In this document: one piece after another, positions 17,704 through 26,425 of the stretch
Layout of the letters: the number at the start of each line of letters is the position of its first letter
Numbering within the stretch: the first letter of the stretch is position 1
From: Sporosarcina sp. NCCP-2222
GTDB taxonomy: Bacteria; Bacillota; Bacilli; Bacillales_A; Planococcaceae
Assembly (NCBI RefSeq): GCF_023168145.1
Contig: NZ_BQYK01000004.1
Coordinates: 1 to 43,994 of the forward strand
Direction: 5' to 3'
Length of the DNA: 43,994 nt
Position numbers and translations under genes: made by a program
Notes under the pieces: generated by a model
Databases searched by the model: none
What the model was told of the DNA's origin: nothing
The model's input: only the letters and a program-made list of their open reading frames with translations

Positions 17704-18750
17704 GTGATTCCAATAGAAACACGCGAAAAGAAAACCATTGCCATTCATGTAGCCCGAACAGATGCTAAAGGGACCTATCCCGCACGCAGAGCGGCCATCC
17801 TGGCTAAAATCCTGTCAGAAGAAGCGAATGTCCTATTCCTGACGGGTCCCACATCACCAGCTGCGCCTGAAGGCTTCCAGGAAATCACAATCGGTCGGAA
17901 TACGACACTTGCTGATACCGTTTCAGTCATCAAACCAGCTTTACTTTTACGCGACAGCGGTTCCACAATCCAGGAGGAAGTTGACAAAATCAGAGAATCC
18001 GTTTCTTCCCTCATTCATTTTGACGATTTTGGAGACGGCGGCCGATTGGCGGATCTTGTCTTGCAAACATTGTATGAAGAAGAAAGCGAAAATGTAATGG
18101 AGCATTACGTTATGGAACGTAATTTGTACATGGCGGATGACCCATTTGACTCGTATCGAAAGATTGGCCTGCAGAAAGACCGGCCTGCCCCATTGCCGCA
18201 TCTTGTCATTTCATTCGGAGAAGAAGATCCAGGCAATCTGAGCTACCGGGCTTTACGTCATGTCCTGCAGTTGCAGATCCCGCTTAAAGTGTCTGTGTTG
18301 GTCGGTGAACTATACCCCCATGATGTCAGCACGCTGCGAATGATGGCGCTTGGACGGCGGAACACGAATATTGTACAGCCCCCCTATGATACGGCCGAGC
18401 TTTATTCAACTGCGGACGTCATTCTCTGCGGCTCCGGCTATATGCCATACGAAGTGGCTGTCATGGGCATTCCGTGCATCGTCTTAGCACAAAATGAATT
18501 CGAGCTTGGACTCGGCTTCCCAAAAGAGCACCACGGTTTCATCCACCTGGGCCTTGGACGCAAAGTGAAACAATCCAATCTGCTGAATGCCATCATGGAA
18601 CCGCTCCTTCACGAACCGCTCCGCAAACGCGCAATCCGCAGGCAAACGAACCTCAATTTAGGAAACGGGAAAGATACCGTTCTGGAAGCGATCCGTTACT
18701 TGTTGGAATATCCGAAACGCGGAAAAGCGATGTCCGATATGCTACACTAA
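17704..18750 (+). CDS. SpsG/PseG-like glycosyl transferase-fold protein
   Basis: Soluble protein of 348 aa resembling B. subtilis SpsG (spore coat polysaccharide) and PseG nucleotide-sugar hydrolases, which share a GT-B fold. Supporting features are the N-terminal DAKGTYPARRAAILAKIL, the HFDDFGDGGRLADLV segment and the C-terminal GSGYMPYEVAVMGIPCIVLA (about 245-265), a donor-site-like motif. The start is weak: GTG 17704 is nearly joined to GAAAGG. No other sps gene is adjacent, which argues against a firm spore-coat assignment. Confidence 0.6.
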   Translation: MIPIETREKKTIAIHVARTDAKGTYPARRAAILAKILSEEANVLFLTGPTSPAAPEGFQEITIGRNTTLADTVSVIKPALLLRDSGSTIQEEVDKIRESVSSLIHFDDFGDGGRLADLVLQTLYEEESENVMEHYVMERNLYMADDPFDSYRKIGLQKDRPAPLPHLVISFGEEDPGNLSYRALRHVLQLQIPLKVSVLVGELYPHDVSTLRMMALGRRNTNIVQPPYDTAELYSTADVILCGSGYMPYEVAVMGIPCIVLAQNEFELGLGFPKEHHGFIHLGLGRKVKQSNLLNAIMEPLLHEPLRKRAIRRQTNLNLGNGKDTVLEAIRYLLEYPKRGKAMSDMLH

Positions 18751-18774
18751 AGAAAAAGATTGGGAGTGAGCCGA

Positions 18775-18960
18775 ATGGACAAACGACAACTCGAAGCAGC
18801 CATCGCCGAACTAAAAATGGATTACATCAGCCTTCAAGGTGATATCGAAAAACTGGAATCAACCGGCCACGCTGACTCCGTGTACAAAGCAGAACAGCGC
18901 CTTGCTACTATGGAAACCCGATTAGCCGAATTGAACAAGCAATTGGAGAGTATTTCGTAA
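18775..18960 (+). CDS. SE1832-like small coiled-coil protein, 61 aa
   Basis: Begins MDKRQLEAAIAELKMDYISL and is one or two charged helices with a heptad pattern of Leu and Ile, ending in LAELNKQLESIS. It resembles a small conserved Bacillales protein named SE1832 family; function unknown. ATG 18775 follows GGGAGTGAG; an upstream in-frame TTG (18760) overlaps that site. It begins 24 bp after the SpsG-like gene and is followed by its terminator, so the two form an operon. Confidence 0.75.
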   Translation: MDKRQLEAAIAELKMDYISLQGDIEKLESTGHADSVYKAEQRLATMETRLAELNKQLESIS

Positions 18961-18965
18961 AAAAG

Positions 18966-18992
18966 AAAACCGTCCGTGGACGGTTTTTCCTT
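18966..18992. terminator. Terminator after the SE1832-like gene
   Basis: AAAACCGTCC and GGACGGTTTT form a 10-bp stem with a two-base loop followed by TTCCTTTTT. It also suits the converging phospholipase D-like gene. Confidence 0.85.
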
Positions 18993-19008
18993 TTTAATCT
19001 GGAAACTC

Positions 19009-20460
19009 TTAGTACGTCGTCAGCTTTAACAATTCTTGCAAACGATAAATACCTCGTTGGAAGAACGTGAATTCATTTTGATATTCTTCAAAATCGAGGG
19101 TGTACAAGGCATCTTCATTGCTCCACAGCCGGTCAAAATATGCATTTAACTGGCGGACAAGCTGACTATCATTCGGAGCGATGACCCGCAAATTCCCTTC
19201 CAGGTTATAATTATTCAGTGTTCGGTCCGTCAAATTGGCAGAACCGTTCGTAATATACGTGCCCTGCTTTGTTTCCACAAAGACTAATTTTGTATGATAT
19301 TGACCGATCACTGTGTTGTACCAGCGTACTTGAATCTTCTTATCTGTTTCATCCATCATCTTTTGCATCACAGGGCGGTTGGGCAATCCAGATTTTTCAT
19401 TACCAAATGAGTTTTCGTTCGGATCCAGAATCATCTGCACTTCCACACCGCGATCGACTGCATCCTCGATAGCTTCAACAACTTCCGGCATGGCAACGAA
19501 AAACATTCCCATCCGTATCCGGTCTCCTTTTTTCGTGCGGCCGATATCTTGAAGCAATGCATCGAGTATCTTTCTTTCCGTTACATATTGGACTGCATAT
19601 TGGCCTTCCTTTGATTCAACGGCCTCCGCCCTCGGCAATGAACCGCCATTTGTATACCGCACGACAGCTTCTTCCGATTCAAGGATGTCATTGATCACCG
19701 CACCGCTCACTTTCAATGCCACATTGCCGTGGAACCCACTTGCATCATGCGGATTTCCGGACGTGACGAGAGCCGCCTTATCCGTCACCATCGTTTTTCG
19801 ATGATTCGCTTTGACGTTCAATAATTTCATATAGGAAGCGAGCGTCATCTTAGGGGCCTCACTCGCCATGGCATTCGGGATCCACCCCTTTTTCTCCACA
19901 TGGATCCAGCGAAAAATTGTCCGGTAGAGACCAGAATAAATCGGTGTGGAATCCCGCAGTTTATCCAAATCAGAATAGACGACTTCGATGCCCGCATCTT
20001 CGAGCTTTGTGAACCACTTAGAATCGTAGGAACCGTATCCCGTGTTAAGCGGATCGGTAATGAACACAATATCCATATTAGGATTCTCCTGCTTTTTTTG
20101 AATCAATTTCGCCGTCAAGGTTTCCGCGATTTTAGGAAACTCCACTTTTTCATCCGAATAATGATCCATCAGAAAGAAATCCAAAACAATAAAGGACTCT
20201 GCCTCATCAATCATTTTGTATACTTCATCGAAGATGGACAGCTCATGCACCATGCCATCGCCCTTCTTGTTTTGAGCATACGTCAGGTCGGTGAACATTT
20301 CTACATCATCCGTCCGGTGCAGTTCCCCTTCATAGGGAATCCCTTTCGGCAGCGGCTTATATGTATGCCAAGCGATCACCGCTACATAAAGCATGACAAA
20401 TAGTAATATTAGTAAGAACAAGGGGCTTTTCCACTTGCTCCGTTTCTTCCAACTTTTCAT
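19009..20460 (-). CDS. Membrane-anchored phospholipase D-like protein
   Basis: Protein of 483 aa: one N-terminal membrane helix (LFLLILLFVMLYVAVIAW) then two PLD half-sites. The first is NHRKTMVTD (HxK followed by D), with SGNPHDASG after it. The second is YHTKLVFVE, where Glu replaces the usual Asp, followed by NGSANLTDR. Such proteins transfer or hydrolyse phosphatidyl groups; the cardiolipin synthase group is the nearest idea, but the standard Cls layout with two N-terminal helices is absent. ATG 20460 has GGGGAGG upstream. The ECF sigma gene lies just upstream on the same strand, separated by a terminator. Confidence 0.8.
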   Translation of the reverse strand: MKSWKKRSKWKSPLFLLILLFVMLYVAVIAWHTYKPLPKGIPYEGELHRTDDVEMFTDLTYAQNKKGDGMVHELSIFDEVYKMIDEAESFIVLDFFLMDHYSDEKVEFPKIAETLTAKLIQKKQENPNMDIVFITDPLNTGYGSYDSKWFTKLEDAGIEVVYSDLDKLRDSTPIYSGLYRTIFRWIHVEKKGWIPNAMASEAPKMTLASYMKLLNVKANHRKTMVTDKAALVTSGNPHDASGFHGNVALKVSGAVINDILESEEAVVRYTNGGSLPRAEAVESKEGQYAVQYVTERKILDALLQDIGRTKKGDRIRMGMFFVAMPEVVEAIEDAVDRGVEVQMILDPNENSFGNEKSGLPNRPVMQKMMDETDKKIQVRWYNTVIGQYHTKLVFVETKQGTYITNGSANLTDRTLNNYNLEGNLRVIAPNDSQLVRQLNAYFDRLWSNEDALYTLDFEEYQNEFTFFQRGIYRLQELLKLTTY

Positions 20461-20553
20461 CTGATCCTCCCCGTCCCAACTAACGAACTATGACTATCAA
20501 GTTCCCGTTAGCAGGCGCTTGCAAACTAGCATAATCTCCCGAGGAAGATAAAA

Positions 20554-20590
20554 AACGAGTGCAGACCCTTTTACCAGGTCTGCACTCGTT
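20554..20590 (-). terminator. Terminator of the ECF sigma gene
   Basis: AACGAGTGCAGACC (20554-20567) pairs perfectly with GGTCTGCACTCGTT (20577-20590), with a T-rich end on the minus strand. Confidence 0.9.
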
Positions 20591-20598
20591 ATATATTC

Positions 20599-21144
20599 TT
20601 ACGCCATGACGTACTCACGTGCTGCGGAGTCGTCCATCATTAATTCCTTCAAGTATTTCTTCGCGCGGAACAAACGGGATTTCACCGTACCGATCGACAC
20701 TTTCATCATATCGGCAATCTCAATCAACGAATACTGATGCACATAGAAATACTCGATTGTTTTTCGGTAAATGGCATCCAGCTCACCAATTTTCGATTGA
20801 ACGATTTTTTGAATATCGGATTGCTCCACTACTTCCACAGGAGTCATGTTGTCGCTTGGAACCAAATCCAAGATCGGAACGTCCAATGTATCAGGCTGGT
20901 TCATTACGTGTTTACTGCGACGCACATCTTTCCGGTAACGATCCCGAAATGTGTTCATGCAAATCGTCGTAAGCCATGCTTTCATGCGGTCGACACTGTC
21001 CATCTTGCCGCTGTAACGAACGACTTTCAGCCAGACATCCTGCATCAAGTCTTCCGCTTCTTCTTTATTGCGTGTCAGTTTCAAGCATAAGTGATATATG
21101 TATTTTCCATATTGATCGTGTAGTTCAGCTAAGTCGATTTTCAT
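20599..21144 (-). CDS. ECF-type sigma-70 family RNA polymerase sigma factor
   Basis: Protein of about 181 aa with region 2 (LTRNKEEAEDLMQDVWLKV, about residues 24-42) and region 4 (YSLIEIADMMKVSIGTVKSR, about 138-157), the two domains of group 4 sigma factors. ATG 21144 follows GGAGGG; an in-frame ATG at 21186 does not. No anti-sigma gene follows: the next gene is the PLD-like protein beyond a terminator. That is unusual, because ECF genes are normally paired with an anti-sigma. The signal is therefore unknown. Confidence 0.92.
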   Translation of the reverse strand: MKIDLAELHDQYGKYIYHLCLKLTRNKEEAEDLMQDVWLKVVRYSGKMDSVDRMKAWLTTICMNTFRDRYRKDVRRSKHVMNQPDTLDVPILDLVPSDNMTPVEVVEQSDIQKIVQSKIGELDAIYRKTIEYFYVHQYSLIEIADMMKVSIGTVKSRLFRAKKYLKELMMDDSAAREYVMA

Positions 21145-21308
21145 TGATAACGCCCTCCGTGTTGTATCTCTTGGAACCATTATCAAATATTTTCGTCTTA
21201 CAAACTATCGCTTTCCCTTTCAACACACTTACAAATGTGTAAGGCGTCGTGACAGAAATGTGACAGCAAGCCCTCTCCTGACTTTTCGACAAAGAAAAGC
21301 CCGGACAC

Positions 21309-22562
21309 TCAATCGTCCGGACTCATATCATGCTCTTCCTGTCGTTTCGTTATTTTCATCTTCACGATACGACTTCGATCCATTTCTTCAATTTCAAAAA
21401 ATAGATTTTCATATGTAAATCTCTCGCCAGGCTCTGGTACATGACCGAGCTCCTGCATAACGAAGCCGCCAATGGTTTCATGATCTGTCGGCAACCCGAC
21501 GTGAAGCAGCTCCATGACCTCGACAATTTCAAGCCGGCCGTGACAGATCAACTGGTGATGATCTGATTCATAGACCAGAACTTCCTCGTCAATGTCGGTT
21601 TCGTCTTCAATGTCCTGCCCGATCATTTCCTCAATAATGTCTTCATGCGTCACAATACCGAGCGTGCCGCCGTACTCATCCAACACGATGGCTAAATGCT
21701 TCTTCTTCGCTAACATCAATTTAAATACTTTCTCGACACTGGCCGTCTGCACAACAAACAACGGATTGTGGTCGATGAGTTCAGAAAGCTTCTTCTCTGG
21801 ATGCATGGACCATTCTATCAGCGATTTGGAATAAAAGACCCCAATCACCTTATCAATGCTTTCCTCATAAACAGGATATCTCGTATAGAAGTATTCTAAA
21901 ATTGTATCCCGCACTTCTTCATAGTTCGCTTCGATCGGAAGCCCGATTACATCCGTACGATGTGTCTCCAGGACATCCGAAACGTCTTTATCCGGAAAAT
22001 CCAGAATACCTTTTAAACGCAGTGATTCGTCTTGCTCAAACGTCCCTTCCGTCGATGCGATATCCACCATTGAACGAAGCTCTTCCTTAGTCAATGTCGC
22101 CTCTGTAACAGCGCCTTTGGAAATGATACGGATAAAGATGTTCGTAAACAAAGCAAGCAACGCTGTCAAAGGAGTCATTACTTTGACAACCACAGAAATC
22201 GTCGGTGCCACAGCATACGCAATTCGATCCGCGAATGTGGCTGAGATCGTCTTAGGGAGCACTTCCCCAAACACAATGAGGATGACTGTCAATATCCCGG
22301 TCATCAGACCAACATTCAGCCCTTTATCGATCGCAATCATCGTTACAATGGTCGGCATCATAATATTAGCCACATTGTTGCCAATGAGGATGGCGGTGAT
22401 CATCCGGTCTGGTTTCGATATCAGTTTTTGTAATTTGATTGATTTTTTTTCGCCTTGCTCTGCCCGCAGCTGGACTTTCATCCGGTTCACAGCGGTCAGC
22501 GCCGTTTCACTCCCTGAAAGGAAAAACGACATGAATAAAAAGAATCCTAGTGCAATAAACAA
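21309..22562 (-). CDS. CNNM/CorC-type hemolysin family protein (DUF21-CBS-CorC)
   Basis: Protein of about 417 aa: an N-terminal DUF21 membrane domain of three or four helices (SGSETALTAVNRMK is a family signature), a pair of CBS domains (about residues 185-320) and a C-terminal CorC_HlyC domain (330-415). Members are linked to Mg2+/Co2+ efflux. TTG 22562 is chosen because GGGAGG lies eight bases upstream and the helix starts there; the ATG at 22619 has no ribosome site. A hairpin of CCGGAC/GTCCGG overlaps the stop codon and serves as terminator. Confidence 0.85.
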   Translation of the reverse strand: MFIALGFFLFMSFFLSGSETALTAVNRMKVQLRAEQGEKKSIKLQKLISKPDRMITAILIGNNVANIMMPTIVTMIAIDKGLNVGLMTGILTVILIVFGEVLPKTISATFADRIAYAVAPTISVVVKVMTPLTALLALFTNIFIRIISKGAVTEATLTKEELRSMVDIASTEGTFEQDESLRLKGILDFPDKDVSDVLETHRTDVIGLPIEANYEEVRDTILEYFYTRYPVYEESIDKVIGVFYSKSLIEWSMHPEKKLSELIDHNPLFVVQTASVEKVFKLMLAKKKHLAIVLDEYGGTLGIVTHEDIIEEMIGQDIEDETDIDEEVLVYESDHHQLICHGRLEIVEVMELLHVGLPTDHETIGGFVMQELGHVPEPGERFTYENLFFEIEEMDRSRIVKMKITKRQEEHDMSPDD

Positions 22563-22724
22563 AAGCGGTTCCTCCCGAACTTGTTTTCCATGCATCCGTT
22601 CTTGTGTTGAATGATACATATCATACCATAATATCCTCGTCTTCGCTTGCTTGCCTGACTCGCATTTCTCTATTTTCTGTTATACTATTTTTAGATCCGA
22701 AATACTTAGAAACGAGGGATACCT

Positions 22725-24125
22725 TTGACTCATTTAGAATCGCTTGACACGTTTTTCACTGAAAAGCGGAACGACCATTTGGACCAATTGAAGGATTTTC
22801 TGCGCATCCCAAGCATCAGCGCGTTGTCCGACCACAAGGCGGACATGCAAAAAGCAGCTGAATGGCTAAAGGATTCATTCGAAAAAGCGGGCTTGGAGAA
22901 CGTGTCCATCGAGCCGACGGACGGCCACCCTGTCGTCTATGGCGACTGGATGCATGCCGAAGGGAAGCCAACATTATTAATTTATGGCCATTACGATGTC
23001 CAACCGGTCGACCCATTGCATTTATGGGAAAGCGGTCCATTCGAGCCGGAAGTCCGGGACAATAAGCTGTATGCCCGCGGCGCAAGCGATGACAAAGGAC
23101 AAGTATTCATGCATGTGAAAGCAGTAGAAGCTTTGATGCATGAAAACGGTGGACAGTTGCCCATCAATGTAAAGTTTATCATTGAAGGGGAAGAGGAAGT
23201 CGGCAGCCCGAACTTGGAGAAGTATATTGAAGAGAATAAGGAAAAACTTGCGGCAGACATCATTGTCATCTCCGACACCGGCATGTACGGACCTGGCAAA
23301 CCGGCTATCTGCTATGGATTGCGCGGACTGGCAGGCGTACAGATCGATGTGCGCGGAGCTAAAAGCGACCTGCATTCAGGCATTTATGGGGGCGGCGTAC
23401 AAAATCCGATTCATGCCATCTCCGAAATCCTCGCCTCCTTCCATGATCAGGAAGGCACCATTGCAGTCGATGGATTCTACGAAGACGTCCGCCCGCTGGC
23501 TGAAGAAGAACGAGAAGCGTATGCGGCACTTAATTTTGACGAAGCAGCATTGAAAGAGGAAATCGGCGTGCCTGAACTATTTGGCGAAAAAGGCTACTCC
23601 TACTTGGAGCGCACGTGGACTCGCCCGACTCTTGAAGTGAACGGCGTCTTCGGCGGTTTCTCCGGCGAAGGCATCAAGACCGTATTACCATCCGAAGCCG
23701 GCGCAAAAATCACGTGCCGTCTCGTACCGGATCAGGACCCGGAAGATATCGTCGCCAAGCTGAAAGCCCATATCGAAAAGCATAAACCGGCAGGCGTCAC
23801 GGTAGAAGTGAGCGAATTCGACAAAGGCAAGCCGTTCATCACACCATTTGACCACCCAGCCATCCAAGCAGCAGGCCGCTCGTACGAAAAAGTGTACAAC
23901 GTGCCGACTGCCTACACACGCATGGGCGGCTCGATCCCTATCGTCGCCGCATTCGATGAAATCCTCGGATTGCCAGTCGTCCTCATGGGATTCGGCCTTT
24001 CGAGCGAAAACTTCCATGCACCAAACGAACACTTCCATCTTGAAAACTTCGACAAAGGGCTTCGCGTCATCGGCGACTATTACTACGAACTCGCTGAACT
24101 GCCTGTCGATGAATTAAAGAAATAA
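22725..24125 (+). CDS. M20-family dipeptidase (PepV-like)
   Basis: Metallopeptidase of 466 aa. The M20 metal ligands are recognisable: YGHYDVQP (His), ARGASDDKG (bridging Asp), EGEEEVGSPN (catalytic Glu pair), SDTGMYG (Asp) and SSENFHAPNEHF (C-terminal His). The lid domain carries RGLAGVQIDVRGAKSDLHSG. It releases amino acids from short peptides in the cytoplasm. TTG 22725 is six bases after GAGGG. A terminator follows. It is convergent with the nitroreductase gene across the gap that holds repeat arrays B and C. Confidence 0.92.
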   Translation: MTHLESLDTFFTEKRNDHLDQLKDFLRIPSISALSDHKADMQKAAEWLKDSFEKAGLENVSIEPTDGHPVVYGDWMHAEGKPTLLIYGHYDVQPVDPLHLWESGPFEPEVRDNKLYARGASDDKGQVFMHVKAVEALMHENGGQLPINVKFIIEGEEEVGSPNLEKYIEENKEKLAADIIVISDTGMYGPGKPAICYGLRGLAGVQIDVRGAKSDLHSGIYGGGVQNPIHAISEILASFHDQEGTIAVDGFYEDVRPLAEEEREAYAALNFDEAALKEEIGVPELFGEKGYSYLERTWTRPTLEVNGVFGGFSGEGIKTVLPSEAGAKITCRLVPDQDPEDIVAKLKAHIEKHKPAGVTVEVSEFDKGKPFITPFDHPAIQAAGRSYEKVYNVPTAYTRMGGSIPIVAAFDEILGLPVVLMGFGLSSENFHAPNEHFHLENFDKGLRVIGDYYYELAELPVDELKK

Positions 24126-24130
24126 CCGAT

Positions 24131-24165
24131 ACCGGGTTTGGCACACTTGCCGAACCCGGTTTTTC
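24131..24165 (+). terminator. Terminator of the dipeptidase gene
   Basis: ACCGGGTTTGGCA pairs with TTGCCGAACCCGGT around a CAC loop, followed by TTTTTC. Confidence 0.9.
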
Positions 24166-24234
24166 TATGGGTTTGTTGGTCATGGTGGTGGGCATTTGAT
24201 GCAGTAAAGTTTGAGAGTATTATTTGTCTGTTGT

Positions 24235-24365
24235 ATTTGGCGAAGCGAGGTGAGGATTTGGCGGGTTGGACTGGTGATTTGGCGCGGAGGCGAGCGGATT
24301 TGGCGCAGCAGAACGGGTTTTTGGCACGGGGGAACGTTTATTTGGCGCCACGGAAGATACTGGTT
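24235..24365. repeat. Array B: six or seven 21-bp units with core ATTTGGCG
   Basis: The core begins at 24235, 24256, 24277, 24298, 24319 (degenerate, TTTTGGCA) and 24340, exactly every 21 bp; a seventh faint unit is at 24361. The remaining 13 bp of each unit are G-rich but not conserved. Because 21 is divisible by three, one frame (24138-24389) stays open and reads as seven-residue repeats with D-L-A. It starts inside the dipeptidase terminator and has no ribosome site, so I do not call it a gene. Confidence 0.85.
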
Positions 24366-24448
24366 AGCACGGAGATTTTCCAGATATAGCAAGTCTACTT
24401 CCACTGTAACTGCACATAACCGCTGCACACCCTAGCATATCTTCGGGT

Positions 24449-24680
24449 GAACGCCATTAAATCGAATTGAACGTCATTAACTCCCGCTGAACACCATTAA
24501 GTCGAATTGAACGCCATTAACTCCCGCTGAACACCATTAAGTCGAATTGAACGCCAACTCCCGCTGAACGCCATTAAGTCGAATTGAACGCCAATAACTC
24601 GCTGAACGCCATTAAGTCGAATTGAACGCCAATAACTCCCGCTGAACGCCATTAAGTCGAATTGAACGTCAATAACTTAA
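24449..24680. repeat. Array C: twelve 20-bp units with core GAACGCCATTAA
   Basis: Units begin at 24449, 24469, 24489, 24509, 24529, 24549, 24566, 24586, 24604, 24624, 24644 and 24664, all 20 bp apart except for small deletions of three and two bases. Two tail sequences alternate strictly, GTCGAATT and CTCCCGCT, giving a 40-bp dimer. The last third of the array shows CCAATAA in place of CCATTAA in every second unit. The array sits in the convergent gap between the dipeptidase and nitroreductase genes. Confidence 0.9.
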
Positions 24681-24773
24681 TCGTCGCACCCCTATGCCCA
24701 ATCGGTTCATCACCGAGCATCCCCTTTTCCCATTCCCCCTCCATCACACTCTCTTCTTTTCCACATTCAAAAA

Positions 24774-24795
24774 AGCATCCAGTCGCCTGGATGCT
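24774..24795. terminator. Terminator of the nitroreductase gene
   Basis: AGCATCCAG (24774-24782) pairs perfectly with CTGGATGCT (24787-24795) around TCGC. A-run on the plus strand gives the T-run for the minus-strand gene. Confidence 0.88.
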
Positions 24796-24802
24796 CCTCT
24801 TA

Positions 24803-25381
24803 TTACTCTTCTTTTCCGAAGAAGGTTACGATATCTTCCAACGGTTTGCGTACGCGATTTTTTGGAATGTCGTCGAAATAACCAAATTGCAACATGCTGA
24901 TGATGCGCTCCTCTGGCTTGACACCAAGTGCTTCTCTGAATTTCGGATTGTCGATGAAAGGCGGTGTTTTCCAACAAGTGCCGATGCCTTTATCCCATGC
25001 GAGCAACATCACGTTTTGAATAAACGTGCTGGCTGCTGCAAAGTCTTCCAACCTCTCTTTTTGGCGGACATCCTCCGGCACGACGACGAATACGACAGCA
25101 CCCGGAGTAGTGAATTTCTTCATCTGTTTTTCTAAGTCTTCCTCGGATAGCTCTTTCCATTTCGGAACTCCGTACTCCTTCAACAGTTCTTGCAATTTCA
25201 CGTGCTCCTGATTGGCCGCCACAATCACTCTCCAAGGATTTCGGTTGCCGTGATTCGGCGCCCACCGTGCGTCCTCAAGTACCGCCAATATATCATCGAC
25301 ATCGACCGGTTGACCATTGAAATTTTTAACCGACCGGCGATTAACGATTGCATCTCTGACTGATAGCGCTTGTTCATTCAT
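24803..25381 (-). CDS. Nitroreductase-family protein
   Basis: FMN-dependent oxidoreductase of 192 aa. The family opening RDAIVNRRSVKNFNGQPV and the FMN-contact segment ARWAPNHGNRNPWRVIV (about residues 38-54) are clear, with DKGIGTCWKTPPF near 130. Likely NAD(P)H-dependent reduction of nitro or quinone compounds; substrate unknown. ATG 25381 is preceded by AAGGGGAG. It is single, with its terminator on one side and the DegV gene divergent on the other. Confidence 0.88.
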   Translation of the reverse strand: MNEQALSVRDAIVNRRSVKNFNGQPVDVDDILAVLEDARWAPNHGNRNPWRVIVAANQEHVKLQELLKEYGVPKWKELSEEDLEKQMKKFTTPGAVVFVVVPEDVRQKERLEDFAAASTFIQNVMLLAWDKGIGTCWKTPPFIDNPKFREALGVKPEERIISMLQFGYFDDIPKNRVRKPLEDIVTFFGKEE

Positions 25382-25550
25382 CTATTGAACTCCCCTTTTT
25401 ACCATACTAGCGACCATTATACACTATTGCCGCTTTCCGAGGAAAACAACGTACTGTCTCCTCTCTCTAAAACTATTACTATTCAAACAAATTACTTTCG
25501 ATGATATAATATTCCTACGTTCGTAAATAAACTAAAAAAGGATGGCCCCT

Positions 25551-26387
25551 ATGGCAAAAAAACCATTAGCTTGGATTGTGGACAGTACTGCTTACATTCC
25601 AAAAGAATTAAAAGAACATCCGGATTTCTATTGGATTCCGCTTAATATACATTTCGGGGACAAACAATTTGTGGATGGAATTGATTTGTCGCCTTCCGAG
25701 CTGTATGAAAACATTAAAGGTGCGGTTGAATTCCCAAAAACGTCCCAGCCGTCAGCTGGTGAGTTTGCTGAACAGTTTAAACAGCTGGCAAATGATTATG
25801 AACAAGCGATCGCCGTTCATATTTCAGGGAAATTGAGCGGCACCCTCGCCTCTTCAATGGCAGGTGCCGAGATGGCGAATTTCCCAATCACTTTCATTGA
25901 CTCTCTATCCCTTTCTTACGGAATTACAGGCTTGATTCAAAAAGGGATGGCGATGCATGACTCTGGTGCATCAGTGGAAGAAATAAAGCAACAGCTCGAA
26001 TCCATGGCCGGAACGATGAACAATTATATTCTCATTGGTCAGCTCGATCAGCTGTATAAAGGCGGCCGGATGAGCGGCGTGCAATTTTTCCTGGGCAGCC
26101 TGTTAAAAGTAAAGCCGATCATTCAACTATCGGACATTGGTACACTTGAAGTGTTCGATAAAGTTCGATCTGAAAAGAAAGCGCTTCAATATCTTGTGGA
26201 TAAAGCGTCCGCAAGCCAACCTTCCCACATTTATTTGATGCACGGCAATGTTCCAGATCAAGCGGATCAGCTGAAGCAAATGCTTCTACAAAGCAATCCT
26301 CAGCTTACTGTAGAAATTGGTGATATAAGTTCCACTCTCGCCGTTCACGCAGGAGAAGGCACACTGGCCATTTTATGGTTTGATTAA
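25551..26387 (+). CDS. DegV-family fatty-acid-binding protein
   Basis: Protein of about 278 aa with the two-domain DegV fold. Features are the N-terminal WIVDSTAYIP, SQPSAGEFAE (about residues 62-71), the serine-rich HISGKLSGTLASS and the C-terminal HGNVPDQADQL. Relatives (FakB) present fatty acids to a kinase, FakA; no kinase gene is adjacent. ATG 25551 lies nine bases after AAAGG; an ATG at 25542 overlaps that site. A hairpin GGAGC/GCTCC follows the stop codon. Confidence 0.88.
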   Translation: MAKKPLAWIVDSTAYIPKELKEHPDFYWIPLNIHFGDKQFVDGIDLSPSELYENIKGAVEFPKTSQPSAGEFAEQFKQLANDYEQAIAVHISGKLSGTLASSMAGAEMANFPITFIDSLSLSYGITGLIQKGMAMHDSGASVEEIKQQLESMAGTMNNYILIGQLDQLYKGGRMSGVQFFLGSLLKVKPIIQLSDIGTLEVFDKVRSEKKALQYLVDKASASQPSHIYLMHGNVPDQADQLKQMLLQSNPQLTVEIGDISSTLAVHAGEGTLAILWFD

Positions 26388-26389
26388 AA

Positions 26390-26421
26390 AAGAGGAGCCT
26401 CCTAGCTGGAGAGCTCCCTTT
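26390..26421. terminator. Terminator between DegV and amidase-domain genes
   Basis: GGAGC (26394-26398) pairs with GCTCC (26413-26417), flanked by an A-run and CTTTCAC. It can serve both convergent genes. Confidence 0.65.
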
Positions 26422-26425
26422 CACT

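Noticed and set aside
24138..24389. 83-aa open frame with D-L-A repeats over array B
   Set aside because: It begins in the dipeptidase terminator hairpin, has no ribosome site, and linker codons are not conserved.
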